Counted from the first letter of the stretch, positions 1-8,874 are shown. The stretch is 21,870 bases of DNA from PCC-10605 sp964409355 (GCA_964409355.1 CAYPDC010000068.1:1-21870), one strand, 5' to 3'. Program-made: numbers and translations. The notes: generated by a model not told the origin, from the sequence alone.

Positions 1-1487
1 TTATTCTGAATAATATTATATAGTTCTTTAATATCATTTTCTTGACGATTAATAACTTGTTGTAAATTGTCTAATTCTTTCCCTGTTGAATAAGCAATAA
101 GTTGATGTTTGATACTATTCAAATTGTCTAAATAATCAAAATTTAAGTTCGTTTTTAATTTATTCTGATTATCTATAAATTGAATATGGCTATCACTTAA
201 ATTATCGACAAAATTATCCCCTAACATTTCTCTATATAAATTCAAATAATTATCAGCTTGGATATGTAAAGTATAATTATTTACCATTAACTGCCGACAA
301 TTTACTGACATTTTTTGTCGTAATTCAGGATTAAAAACTAATTCAATTATTTTATTTGCCATTGCCGTTAAATCCTTTTCAGGAGTAACAAAACCAGTAA
401 TCCCATTTTTTACTAAATCAGGAATTCCTCCTATGTCAAAACCAATCACGAGAGTCCCCACACTCATGGCTTCTAACATAGTATTCGGTAGATTATCCTC
501 TAAAGAAGGCAAAATAAACATATCTGCACAAGCATAAATTTGACTTAATTTTTCATCAGAATTAACTATACCTAAAGCAGTAACTTTGATATTTAATCCT
601 GAAAAGTTATCTATGGATTCTCCAAAACAGCAAACTCTGATTTGACTTTCTTTAATTAACTCTCCAAATCTTGGATTATTCTGACATATTTTTAGCACTT
701 CAATCAACTCAGAGAAACCCTTTCTTCTTTCTTTGCCATTAACTGCACCTACTAATAAAACTATTTCATTAGCAGGAATATTTAAACTATTTTTTGCTAA
801 AGATTTAGACGTTGGAATGAAAATATCTGTATCTAAAGAATTAGCAATTACTTCTATTCGTTGATGTTGAAAAACTTGACTATTTTTGACACAGTTTGCT
901 AACCATTGACTCGGTGTAACAATCACTAAATTGGGATAGTTAAAATTAGCTATTTTATCTCGTAAAATAAGATGAGGTAGATTATAAATATCTTCTGCTA
1001 ATTGAGGGCAATTTAGACAATCGGTTTGATAACCTTGACAACCTGCTGAATAATGACAACCCCCTGTAAATGCCCACATATCATGTAAAGTCCAAATTAC
1101 GGGCTTATCTAAAGCTAACAAATTTTTGATGGTTACGAGGGATTGATATTGATCAACCACCCAATGTAAATTAATGACATCTGAATTTTGGATTATTGGC
1201 AATTTAGCTAAATCGTAACCCGGATAAGGAAAAGAAAAAAGAGTATTGGTTAAAGATGTCCGATTATTATTGATATAATGAGTTTGAATATGATTAAAAT
1301 TCGCTAAATCTTGCTTATTTTCTCTATTATCTGTCAATATCTCCCAAACTTGATGATCTTGAGATTTTTTATATTTGCTTAACATTCGAGAATCTTCGCC
1401 TATTTTAAGTAATCCTTGATGTAATCTATAAGACGCTCTTGCTGCACCACCTTCTATATCATAAGTATTTATATGGGTGATCTTCAT
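1..1487 (-). CDS. GT4-type glycosyltransferase, C-terminus beyond the left edge
   Basis: This gene reads leftward from an ATG at 1487 and stays open to base 1, so about 495 codons are visible and the C-terminus is missing. The product begins MKITHINTYDIEGGAARAS, typical of the donor-independent N-terminal Rossmann half of GT-B enzymes. A cysteine cluster lies near residues 137-160 (GGCHY, then C..C..CP), a pattern seen in some GT4 transferases and possibly a metal site. The nucleotide-sugar half carries EDNLPNTMLEAMSVG and IGGIPDLV near residues 327-360, the usual GT4 E-x7-E region. The last visible stretch (LDNLQQVINRQENDIKEL) looks coiled-coil. By family it moves a sugar from an NDP donor onto a glycan or lipid-linked acceptor in the cytoplasm; donor and acceptor cannot be told. 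It diverges from the next gene and probably belongs to the same polysaccharide locus. Confidence 0.85.
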   Translation of the reverse strand, partial: MKITHINTYDIEGGAARASYRLHQGLLKIGEDSRMLSKYKKSQDHQVWEILTDNRENKQDLANFNHIQTHYINNNRTSLTNTLFSFPYPGYDLAKLPIIQNSDVINLHWVVDQYQSLVTIKNLLALDKPVIWTLHDMWAFTGGCHYSAGCQGYQTDCLNCPQLAEDIYNLPHLILRDKIANFNYPNLVIVTPSQWLANCVKNSQVFQHQRIEVIANSLDTDIFIPTSKSLAKNSLNIPANEIVLLVGAVNGKERRKGFSELIEVLKICQNNPRFGELIKESQIRVCCFGESIDNFSGLNIKVTALGIVNSDEKLSQIYACADMFILPSLEDNLPNTMLEAMSVGTLVIGFDIGGIPDLVKNGITGFVTPEKDLTAMANKIIELVFNPELRQKMSVNCRQLMVNNYTLHIQADNYLNLYREMLGDNFVDNLSDSHIQFIDNQNKLKTNLNFDYLDNLNSIKHQLIAYSTGKELDNLQQVINRQENDIKELYNIIQN

Positions 1488-1506
1488 CTTCTCTAAATTT
1501 TAAATC

Positions 1507-1535
1507 TTGACTAAAATGCTCATTAAGCATAACAT
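1507..1535 (+). promoter_or_regulatory. Candidate sigma70-type promoter for the GT at 1665
   Basis: TTGACT at 1507-1512 (five of six to the -35 consensus) and TAACAT at 1530-1535 (four of six) are spaced by 17 bases, in the divergent intergenic region and pointing at the plus-strand glycosyltransferase. This is motif matching only. Confidence 0.3.
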
Positions 1536-1664
1536 ACTATTTACCTAGAATTATGGGCAAATTTTAAGAAAATTGTATTTTTAATAACACTTTCTTCAAT
1601 TTTCTCATCCAATCATAATCATTAATTTTAAAGTGTGAGGCAAAGCAAAAAAAGAAGTAAATCA

Positions 1665-3128
1665 ATGAAAAATATCCAAAATATCTTGATGGTATCTCAT
1701 TCTGATTTTCCTGCTAATAGTGCAGTTCATGTTCATCATTTTGCTAACGAGTTAGTTAAACAGGGTTTTGACTGTATTGTAGCAGTGCCTCATAACAAAG
1801 GTTCGATCGCAACTATGACAAATAATTTATATCAAGTTACCCAATATGATGAAATTGACGAAATCGAGAGTTTATTTAACAATCAACAACCACCAGATTT
1901 AGTACATGGTTGGACACCACGGGAACACGTTAGAATTTATTGTAATGCTTTAGCGGCTAAATATCAATTTAAGTTAATAGTTCATTTAGAAGATAGCGAA
2001 GAATCTGTCATTCAACGTTTTCTTAACTTGCCTTTAGGGGAAATTGTGGGGGAGAATGAGAATTTAATACCCTATAATCTATCCCATCCTCGCAAATACC
2101 AAGAATTTCTTAATACTTGTGATGGGGTTACGGTAATTATTGATAGTCTAAATGATTTTGTCCACAAATCTTTACCCACTCTTACCCTTTTCCCCGGTGT
2201 TGATACTAACAAGTTTTTTCCTCGTCCCAAAAATCAAGAATTAATCAATAAATTAAAAATTCCGGTTAACGCTACGATTTTATCTTACACAGGAAATGTT
2301 CACCTTGCCAATCAAGCAGAAGTTAGGTGTTTATATTTAGCTGTAGGGAAAAGAAATTTGGGGGGGAAACCAACTATTTTAATTCGCACGGGAATTGATA
2401 ATAATTTACAATTTTTGGCAGAGGATGAATTATGGGTTAAGGAATATATTATTGAGCTTGGATGGGTTGATTTACAAGAAATTCCTGATATTTTGGCATT
2501 AGCTGATATATTGGTACAACCGGGAGAATCCGATGATTTTAATGATTATCGTTTCCCTTCCAAAATTCCTGAATTTTTAGCTATGGGTAAGCCTGTTATT
2601 CTTCCCAAAACTAATATTGCTTCTCATTTACAACATTTGGAAAATGCCTTTATTTTACCCATTGTAAATCAAGAAACATTGCCAGATGCGATCGACTTTT
2701 TGATGGATAATCCTGAAATGGCGGAAAAAATAGCAACTGGGGGACTAAAATTTGCTCACAATCACTTAAACTGGGTTAAAAGTACCAATAAACTAATCAA
2801 TTTTTATCAACGACTTTTAGCGGAAGAAAAGCAATTAATTTCTCTGACTAAAGCGTTAAAAAGAGTTCAATATCATATTCAAGATTCCTCAATAAATAAT
2901 AATCAGCAAAATAGAGAAATTAGTGACGATAAGAAATTACTTAATTTGCAAAATACTTTACAAGAAAGTCAAAATAAGGTAAAAGAATTGCAGAACATAA
3001 ACCATAGTTTACAAGAAGAAATTTATAACTTGAAAACTGAAATTATAGCCATGAAAACCAGTAAATTTTGGAAAATCAGAAAAAGCTGGTTTAAACTAAA
3101 AAGTGCGATCGGTTTTCGTAGTCATTAA
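1665..3128 (+). CDS. GT4-like glycosyltransferase with coiled coil and SKFWKIR tail
   Basis: The frame is open from a GTG at 1635, but ATG 1665 gives the more natural start (MKNIQNILMVSHSDFPANS, a first beta strand) and a 487-residue protein; neither start has a strong Shine-Dalgarno. The N-terminal half has the GT-B pattern (HVHHFANELVKQGFD). The C-terminal half has LFPGVDTNKFFP, a LSYTGNVH strand and GWVDLQEIPDILALADILVQ, followed by FPSKIPEFLAMGKPVI, the GT4 donor-binding region. After about residue 400 the protein becomes a predicted coiled coil (LQNTLQESQNKVKELQNINH). It ends in a basic aromatic tail with TSKFWKIRKSWFKLK. The next gene starts 33 bases downstream and ends in the same tail, so the two are probably co-transcribed. 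Role: sugar transfer in exopolysaccharide or surface-glycan synthesis; substrate unknown. Confidence 0.8.
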   Translation: MKNIQNILMVSHSDFPANSAVHVHHFANELVKQGFDCIVAVPHNKGSIATMTNNLYQVTQYDEIDEIESLFNNQQPPDLVHGWTPREHVRIYCNALAAKYQFKLIVHLEDSEESVIQRFLNLPLGEIVGENENLIPYNLSHPRKYQEFLNTCDGVTVIIDSLNDFVHKSLPTLTLFPGVDTNKFFPRPKNQELINKLKIPVNATILSYTGNVHLANQAEVRCLYLAVGKRNLGGKPTILIRTGIDNNLQFLAEDELWVKEYIIELGWVDLQEIPDILALADILVQPGESDDFNDYRFPSKIPEFLAMGKPVILPKTNIASHLQHLENAFILPIVNQETLPDAIDFLMDNPEMAEKIATGGLKFAHNHLNWVKSTNKLINFYQRLLAEEKQLISLTKALKRVQYHIQDSSINNNQQNREISDDKKLLNLQNTLQESQNKVKELQNINHSLQEEIYNLKTEIIAMKTSKFWKIRKSWFKLKSAIGFRSH

Positions 3129-3161
3129 CAAGCTATTATTTAATTTTACTATTTTAATTCC

Positions 3162-4370
3162 ATGGACAATATTGCCGCAAATACAGCAAAAACTCATATT
3201 TTTACCAGTTGTACTGTTTGTTATATACCTAAAGCTAGAGTATTGGCTAAATCCTTAAAAAAATTTCATCCAGAAATTCAATTTCATTTAATTTTATCAG
3301 ATCTCCTTCCCGATTTTATTAACCTAGAAAAAGAAGATTTTGACTCAATTATTACGGTAGAAGAATTAAATATTCCTGATTTAAAACAGTGGATTTTCAA
3401 ACACTCAGTAGTCGAAATGTGTACAGCAGTTAAAGGAGTGTCTTTCCAAGAAATATTTAACCGTTATGATAATTGTGAACAAGTAATTTTTTTTGATCCA
3501 GATATAGCAATTTTTTCTCGTCTGGATGAATTATTAGCTAATTTTGAACATAACAGTATTTTACTAACTCCCCATCAATTAGACCCAGAAAAAACGAAAG
3601 AAATAGTCATTGATAATGAAATTTGTTTTCTGAGACATGGTGTGTTTAATTTAGGGTTTTTAGGAGTGAAAAATTCTCCAGAAGGAAAACGCTTTTTAGA
3701 TTGGTGGTCAAATCGCTGTTTAAATTTTTGTTATGATGATACTCCTAATGCTCTGTTTACGGATCAACGTTGGATTGATTTAGTGCCGACATTTTTTACA
3801 GAAGTAGGAATTTTGCGCAATCCTGTCTATAATGTTGCTAATTGGAATTTAACTAATCGAGAAGTAATAGGAAGTTTAGAAACAGGAATTTTTGTTAATA
3901 ATAAACCTCTTTGTTTTTATCACTTTTCAGGTTCACAAAATATCATGTCCGATAAACATAATGTTATTAATTCTGTTACCAATTCTTTGTTAAAATGGTA
4001 TCAACAACAGTGCGAAGAAATGGGGCAATCACACTTAAAAAATAAACCCTGTTTTTATAGTTTTTTTGATAATGGTGAAACTATTACTGTAGAGCAAAGA
4101 TTACGTTATAGGCATGATCATAAGATACAAGAGTATTTCCCAGAGCCTTTTAAGACAACAGATGAGAGTAAGTCTTATTTTCATTGGTATCAGTTACAAA
4201 AATTGGAGGAAGAAAAACAAAAATGGGAAAGAGACGAATTTGTTAATCGACTCAAAAATGAATTAGAACAAAATCGAGCTTTAATTGAAGGAATGGAGAG
4301 TAGTAAATTTTGGAAAATTAGAAATGCTTGGTTTGCCTTTAAGAAACTTTTTGGTTTAGTCACCGAATAA
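3162..4370 (+). CDS. GT-A-type nucleotide-diphospho-sugar glycosyltransferase with SKFWKIR tail
   Basis: The 402-residue product opens HIFTSCTVCYIPKARVLAKS, the first strand of a GT-A (GT8/GT77-like) fold. It carries a DxD metal and nucleotide-sugar motif in VIFFDPDIAIF near residues 108-118. RHGVFNLGFLGVKN and the WWSNRC segment further on are also typical of this family, in which the enzyme binds an NDP-sugar through a divalent cation. After residue ~335 there is a charged helix (QKLEEEKQKWERDEFVNRLK) and then the ending ESSKFWKIRNAWFAFKK. The fold differs from that of the upstream gene, yet the final ~20 residues match it closely. The start ATG sits in CCATGG 33 bases after the previous stop, with no clear Shine-Dalgarno, suggesting an operon. 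Acceptor and sugar cannot be inferred. Confidence 0.75.
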   Translation: MDNIAANTAKTHIFTSCTVCYIPKARVLAKSLKKFHPEIQFHLILSDLLPDFINLEKEDFDSIITVEELNIPDLKQWIFKHSVVEMCTAVKGVSFQEIFNRYDNCEQVIFFDPDIAIFSRLDELLANFEHNSILLTPHQLDPEKTKEIVIDNEICFLRHGVFNLGFLGVKNSPEGKRFLDWWSNRCLNFCYDDTPNALFTDQRWIDLVPTFFTEVGILRNPVYNVANWNLTNREVIGSLETGIFVNNKPLCFYHFSGSQNIMSDKHNVINSVTNSLLKWYQQQCEEMGQSHLKNKPCFYSFFDNGETITVEQRLRYRHDHKIQEYFPEPFKTTDESKSYFHWYQLQKLEEEKQKWERDEFVNRLKNELEQNRALIEGMESSKFWKIRNAWFAFKKLFGLVTE

Positions 4371-4440
4371 ACTTTTTGTTTTCATTGGTGGTAGATTTTT
4401 GAACAAAGCTAATATTATCTTTTTCTCGATCGCAATCCCT

Positions 4441-4446
4441 TATAAT
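4441..4446 (+). promoter_or_regulatory. Candidate -10 box for rnc
   Basis: TATAAT matches the -10 consensus exactly and lies 73 bases before the rnc start. No good -35 sits at 16-18 bases upstream, so this is a weak call based on one box. Confidence 0.3.
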
Positions 4447-4519
4447 AATAAATCATGGCACTCTAATATTTAAAAATCCCTTAATTTGGAGGCTGGGTCT
4501 ATATTTATTTTAATCGTAT

Positions 4520-5242
4520 ATGAAAGTTATTCAAGATCCTCGTAGAAAAGCAGAATTAAAGAAATTATTGCATAAATTGGGTCTGCAAGACGTATCCTTG
4601 GTTAATTGGCACTTAGTGGATTTGGCATTGACTCATCCGAGTGTTTCCCCAAAGGAAAATTATGAGCAATTAGAGTTTGTCGGGGATGCGGTGATTCGTT
4701 TATCCTGTGCGGAATTGTTGTTAGAAATCTATCCTGATTTACCTGTCGGAGATTTTGCCGCTATTCGTTCTATTTTAGTGAGCGATCGCTTCTTAGCTGA
4801 AATAGCTGAACAATATGGCTTAGAGATGTATTTATTAGCCTCTTTGGGGGTGAAAAATGACAAATGGGGTAAAGCCTCCCGTTTAGCAGATTGTTTTGAA
4901 GCGGTGTTAGGGGCGTTATATGAGAGTACGAAGGATATGAGATTAATTAGACCTTGGTTAGATTCTATTCTACAGGAAAAAGCCATTCAAGTACACGCCG
5001 ATCCTGCCCGTCAAAACTACAAAGATGCTTTGCAAGAATGGACACAGGCTAAGTATAAAATTCTACCTGTTTATATCGTGAAACAAAACGAATCTTTCCG
5101 TCAAGATAATGAACGTTTTATTGCAGAGGTTTGGTTACAAGATAAACTGTTAGGTACAGGAAAAGGTGGTACAAAGAAAGCATCTCAACAGGCTGCGGCG
5201 AAACAGGCTTATGATTCGGTTATGGCGGAGTTGAGCAGTTAG
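4520..5242 (+). CDS. rnc: Ribonuclease III
   Basis: This 240-residue protein cuts double-stranded RNA, in bacteria chiefly the stems around pre-rRNA and structured mRNA leaders. The signature YEQLEFVGDAVIRLSC is present, with E49, E52 and D56 at the positions of E. coli E38, E41 and D45. RLADCFEAVLGALY supplies D124 and E127, matching the other two catalytic acids (D114, E117). Residues ~166-238 form a double-stranded-RNA-binding domain (NYKDALQEW at the start; GTGKGGTKKASQQAAAKQA at the RNA-contacting end). The start MKVIQDPRRKAEL and the length fit cyanobacterial RNase III. The gene lies 60 bases before ureC on the same strand. Nothing looks damaged. Confidence 0.95.
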   Translation: MKVIQDPRRKAELKKLLHKLGLQDVSLVNWHLVDLALTHPSVSPKENYEQLEFVGDAVIRLSCAELLLEIYPDLPVGDFAAIRSILVSDRFLAEIAEQYGLEMYLLASLGVKNDKWGKASRLADCFEAVLGALYESTKDMRLIRPWLDSILQEKAIQVHADPARQNYKDALQEWTQAKYKILPVYIVKQNESFRQDNERFIAEVWLQDKLLGTGKGGTKKASQQAAAKQAYDSVMAELSS

Positions 5243-5274
5243 GTGTTGGGGAGATGAGGGGAAAGGGAGATGCT

Positions 5275-5301
5275 AATTCTACATTCTAAATTCTACATTC
5301 T
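5275..5301 (+). repeat. 13-bp tandem direct repeat abutting the ureC start
   Basis: AATTCTACATTCT occurs at 5275-5287 and again at 5289-5301, separated by one A, and ends one base before the ureC ATG. A G-rich stretch precedes it (5244-5270). Together they replace a normal ribosome-binding site. Confidence 0.85.
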
Positions 5302-5302
5302 T

Positions 5303-7012
5303 ATGGCTTATTTTATGGAGCGTAGAGCATACGCAGAAACTTACGGTATCACAACGGGCGATCGCATCCGTTTGGCAGATACGGAATTAATCATCGAAGT
5401 CGAAAGAGACTATACCAGTTACGGTGATGAAGTCAAATTCGGTGGCGGTAAGGTAATTCGGGATGGCATGGGGCAATCTGGCATTTCTAGGGCTGATGGG
5501 GCGGTAGATACAGTGATTACCAATGCTTTGATTGTCGATTGGTGGGGTATCGTTAAAGCTGATGTGGCTATTAAAGACGGCAAAATTCACAAAATCGGCA
5601 AGGCGGGGAATCCAAAAATACAACCTAATGTGGATATTATTATCGGTGCGGTGACAGAAATTATTGCAGGAGAAGGCATGATTCTTACCGCCGGAGGCAT
5701 TGACTCCCATATTCACTTTATTTGCCCTCAACAAATTGAAACTGCGATCGCATCTGGTATTACTACAATGGTTGGAGGAGGTACAGGACCAGCGACAGGC
5801 ACAAACGCCACTACTTGCACCCCCGGCGAATGGCATTTATCAAGGATGTTGGAATCTGCGGACGCTTTTCCTATGAATCTGGGCTTTTTGGGTAAGGGTA
5901 ACAGTAGTCAACCTGAAGGCTTAATCGAGCAAGTAAAAGCAGGGGCAATGGGGTTGAAACTTCATGAAGACTGGGGTACAACTCCTTGGAGTATCGATAC
6001 TTGTTTAACGGTGGCTGATAATTACGATATTCAAGTAGCAATTCACACTGACACCCTTAATGAGGCAGGATTTGTGGAAGATACCATCAATGCCTTTAAA
6101 AACAGGGTTATCCATACCTATCATACCGAAGGTGCAGGAGGAGGTCACGCCCCTGATATTATTAAAGTCTGTGGGGAAATGAATGTGTTGCCTTCATCCA
6201 CTAACCCTACTCGCCCTTATACTATTAACACGATGGAGGAGCATTTGGATATGCTAATGGTATGCCATCACCTTGATAAAAAAATCCCTGAAGATGTGGC
6301 TTTTGCTGAGTCTCGCATTCGCCGAGAAACCATCGCCGCCGAGGATATTCTCCACGATTTAGGGGCTTTTAGTATGATTGCTTCCGATTCTCAGGCTATG
6401 GGAAGGGTTGGGGAAACTATTATGCGTACATGGCAAACTGCCCATAAAATGAAGGTACAAAGGGGCGTTTTATCTTCTCCTGATAATGTGTCTGATAATT
6501 TTCGTGTTAAGCGTTATGTGGCTAAATACACCATTAATCCTGCTATTACTCATGGTATCGCTGATTATGTAGGCTCGATCGAAGTTGGTAAGTTAGCGGA
6601 TTTAGTCTTATGGAAACCCGCCTTTTTCGGTGTTAAACCCCAGTTAATTCTCAAGGGAGGGATGATTGCCTATAGTCAAATGGGGGATGCTAATGCCAGT
6701 ATTCCTACCCCTCAACCCGTGCATTCACAACATCAGTTTGCTGGTTACGGAGGTGCGATCGCATCTACCTCTTTAACCTTTATTTCTCAAGCCGCCTTAG
6801 ACTTGGACATAAAAGGGAAACTAGGCTTAAAAAAACCGACAATAGCTGTCAAAAATACCCGTAATTTGACGAAAAAAGATCTTAAACTCAATGACTATAC
6901 CCCAAAAATGGAAGTAGATCCTGAAACCTACGAAGTAAAGGCGGATGGTGAATTACTCACCTGTGAACCTGCACAAGTTTTGCCAATGGCACAACGGTAC
7001 TTTTTATTTTAG
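5303..7012 (+). CDS. ureC: Urease subunit alpha
   Basis: UreC is the catalytic subunit of the nickel enzyme that hydrolyses urea to ammonia and carbamate. The frame is open from an ATG at 5270, but homologues begin at the equivalent of MAYFMERRAYAETYG, so ATG 5303 (569 residues) is chosen. Ligands are visible with a +2 offset from the Klebsiella numbering: H136 and H138 in SHIHF, the carbamylated lysine K219 in GLKLHEDWG, H248 in AIHTDT, H274 in TYHTEG, the flap C321-H322 and D362 in IASDSQAMG. All catalytic residues are intact, so the protein should be active. The ureA, ureB and accessory genes are not in this window; scattered urease genes are common in cyanobacteria. rnc and aroE flank it on the same strand with gaps of 60 and 51 bases. 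Confidence 0.97.
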   Translation: MAYFMERRAYAETYGITTGDRIRLADTELIIEVERDYTSYGDEVKFGGGKVIRDGMGQSGISRADGAVDTVITNALIVDWWGIVKADVAIKDGKIHKIGKAGNPKIQPNVDIIIGAVTEIIAGEGMILTAGGIDSHIHFICPQQIETAIASGITTMVGGGTGPATGTNATTCTPGEWHLSRMLESADAFPMNLGFLGKGNSSQPEGLIEQVKAGAMGLKLHEDWGTTPWSIDTCLTVADNYDIQVAIHTDTLNEAGFVEDTINAFKNRVIHTYHTEGAGGGHAPDIIKVCGEMNVLPSSTNPTRPYTINTMEEHLDMLMVCHHLDKKIPEDVAFAESRIRRETIAAEDILHDLGAFSMIASDSQAMGRVGETIMRTWQTAHKMKVQRGVLSSPDNVSDNFRVKRYVAKYTINPAITHGIADYVGSIEVGKLADLVLWKPAFFGVKPQLILKGGMIAYSQMGDANASIPTPQPVHSQHQFAGYGGAIASTSLTFISQAALDLDIKGKLGLKKPTIAVKNTRNLTKKDLKLNDYTPKMEVDPETYEVKADGELLTCEPAQVLPMAQRYFLF

Positions 7013-7063
7013 CTTAAGGTGATTTCTGAGAATAAAATTTATAATCAGACATTGTATTTTTAT

Positions 7064-7927
7064 ATGGCATCTCAATTTATGCAAATTACTGGAAAAACAA
7101 CATTATTAGGTATTATTGGCAATCCTATCGAACATTCTCTGTCTCCTGTATTTCAAAACAGGGCGATCGCATCTTTAAATTTAGACTATGTTTATGTACC
7201 TTTTGCCGTAGAAAAAGAGAATTTACAGGAATTATTCAATACTTTTAAAGCGGTGAAAATCAGAGGGTTTAATGTCACGATTCCCCATAAAGAAAATGTT
7301 TTGCCTTTTTTAGATTATATTACCGAAACAGCCAAAATGATTGGAGCGGTGAACACGGTTTGGCTGACGAAAGATAACCAATGGCATGGCACAAATACAG
7401 ATATTGACGGTTTTATCTCTCCTTTGAAGGCATTAGATAAAGATTGGGCAAATATTACCCCTTTGGTGTTGGGTAATGGTGGTGCTAGTCGTGGGGTAAT
7501 TGTGGGTTGTAGCGAGTTAGGGTGCAAGGAAGTAAAAGTTATTGGGCGTAATTTAGACAAATTAACTGAATTTAAGGCTAGTTTTGCTCATAATGGCTTA
7601 AAAACAACAATTTCTGTTTATACTTGGGATCAACTTACTGATTTAATTCTCCCGAGTCAACTCATTGTTAACACTACTCCCATCGGGATGTATCCTCATG
7701 TTTCTCAATCTCCCCTTAACACTTCCCAAGCAAACTTGATCTCTGAAGGCGCGATCGCTTATGATTTAATTTATAATCCTCGCCCGACTGTTTTCTTACA
7801 ACAGGCAAAAAAACAAGGAGCGATTATAATTGATGGTAGTGAAATGTTAGTGCAACAAGGGGCAGTGGCTTTTGAAATTTGGACAAATCACCCTGCACCA
7901 GTGGCGGTAATGAGGAAATGTATTTAG
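7064..7927 (+). CDS. aroE: Shikimate dehydrogenase
   Basis: AroE reduces 3-dehydroshikimate to shikimate with NADPH in the aromatic amino acid pathway. The frame opens at a GTG at 7019, but cyanobacterial AroE begins close to ...ITGKTTLLG, so ATG 7064 is preferred (287 residues); ATG 7079 is the alternative. Visible sites in this numbering are the shikimate serines S25 and S27 (IEHSLSPVF), the catalytic lysine K76 (FNVTIPHKEN), the partner aspartate D113 (GTNTDIDGF) and the NADP-binding loop GNGGASRG at 137-144. The C-terminal DGSEMLVQQGA segment is also conserved. The stop is followed by 138 bases without a gene. No truncation is seen. Confidence 0.93.
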   Translation: MASQFMQITGKTTLLGIIGNPIEHSLSPVFQNRAIASLNLDYVYVPFAVEKENLQELFNTFKAVKIRGFNVTIPHKENVLPFLDYITETAKMIGAVNTVWLTKDNQWHGTNTDIDGFISPLKALDKDWANITPLVLGNGGASRGVIVGCSELGCKEVKVIGRNLDKLTEFKASFAHNGLKTTISVYTWDQLTDLILPSQLIVNTTPIGMYPHVSQSPLNTSQANLISEGAIAYDLIYNPRPTVFLQQAKKQGAIIIDGSEMLVQQGAVAFEIWTNHPAPVAVMRKCI

Positions 7928-8065
7928 AGATTAGGGTAAGGACACCTTTTTTAACCAATAATTTATCACTCTGGAGAAGCTAAGGAGTTAAAATTTGGAA
8001 ATATTGGGGTAAGATCTAACTAGAGATAGTAACTAAAGCTGATTAAAGAAATATTGTTGTAAATT

Positions 8066-8785
8066 ATGGCCATTGAGATTGCAGAGATTTTAGAGAAGTA
8101 TAAGCATGGAATGAGGGATTTTCGTGAACTAAAATTCATTGAAGGGGAAATTGTTAAGCAAGATTTAAGGGAGATTGATTTTTCAGGTTCGGATTTTCGA
8201 CAAACAAGGTTAGGATTAAGTAATTTTTCCCATAGTGATTTTTCTGGTGCTAATCTCAGTGAGGCGATTTTATGGGGTACGGATTTAACTCATTGTAATT
8301 TATCGAAAACTATTTTACGAGATGCGGATTTAAGTAATGCTCATCTACAAGGCACTAATCTTCAGGGTGCTAATGTGATTAAAACTATGTTTTGCGGTGC
8401 TAATCTCCAAAAAGCAGATTTCTCAGGAGCGATCGCAGTTGATGCAGATTTTCGTTTTTCCTACGATCATCGCACAGATTTAACGGAAGCAATCTTTAAA
8501 GATGCCTTACTATGCTATGCTAATTTTTCTCAAGCCTTACTATACAAGGCTAACTTTGACGGAGCAAAATTATGTCGATCGCATCTTTGTCGTAGAATTG
8601 ATCATGATGAAGTGTTAACAGATTTAACTTCTGCTAGTTTCCGTAATGCAGATATAAGCTATGCTGATTTTACAGGGGCAATCTTGATTAATGCGGATCT
8701 AACAGGGGCGGATATAACGGGTACAATTTTTGATGATGCCATTCTACACGGTGCAATTATGCCTGATGGTTCAATCCATGATTGA
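8066..8785 (+). CDS. Pentapeptide-repeat protein
   Basis: Almost all of this 239-residue protein, from about residue 37 to 235, is built of A(D/N)LXX-type pentapeptides, for example GANLSEAILWGTDLTHCNLS and TGAILINADLTGADITGT. Such repeats fold into a right-handed quadrilateral beta-helix. The N-terminal ~35 residues (MAIEIAEILEKYKHG) look helical and may cap the helix. A slightly irregular loop near residues 170-190 (CRSHLCRRIDHDEVLTDLT) breaks the repeat register. Cyanobacteria have dozens of these proteins and most lack a known function; a few interact with DNA gyrase or other proteins, but nothing here points to that. No signal peptide is apparent, so it is probably cytosolic. The ATG has no evident Shine-Dalgarno. 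Confidence 0.85.
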   Translation: MAIEIAEILEKYKHGMRDFRELKFIEGEIVKQDLREIDFSGSDFRQTRLGLSNFSHSDFSGANLSEAILWGTDLTHCNLSKTILRDADLSNAHLQGTNLQGANVIKTMFCGANLQKADFSGAIAVDADFRFSYDHRTDLTEAIFKDALLCYANFSQALLYKANFDGAKLCRSHLCRRIDHDEVLTDLTSASFRNADISYADFTGAILINADLTGADITGTIFDDAILHGAIMPDGSIHD

Positions 8786-8806
8786 GAATATAGAATTAAG
8801 AAACTC

Positions 8807-8850
8807 CCCTTCCCCCACTCTCCCTATCTCCCCCTCTTTTTCCTTTCCCA
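8807..8850. repeat. Pyrimidine-rich intergenic tract
   Basis: Between two convergent genes the plus strand is almost pure C/T, with runs such as CTCCCC, CCCCC and CTCCCCCTC. The tract is imperfect, with a period of about seven to eight bases. Similar purine tracts (same composition, other strand) occur at 5244-5270 and about 10867-10899. No clear hairpin is seen. Confidence 0.6.
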
Positions 8851-8874
8851 AAAATGAAACAGCCTGCGGTGATA

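Noticed and set aside
4729..4986. 85-codon open frame on the minus strand
   Set aside because: It lies wholly inside rnc in antisense, has no family-like motifs, and the rnc frame is certain.
5387..5836. 149-codon open frame on the minus strand
   Set aside because: It is antisense to the most conserved part of ureC; its cysteine- and asparagine-rich composition is a shadow of the real codons.
7315..7560. 81-codon open frame on the minus strand
   Set aside because: Antisense to aroE with no recognisable features.
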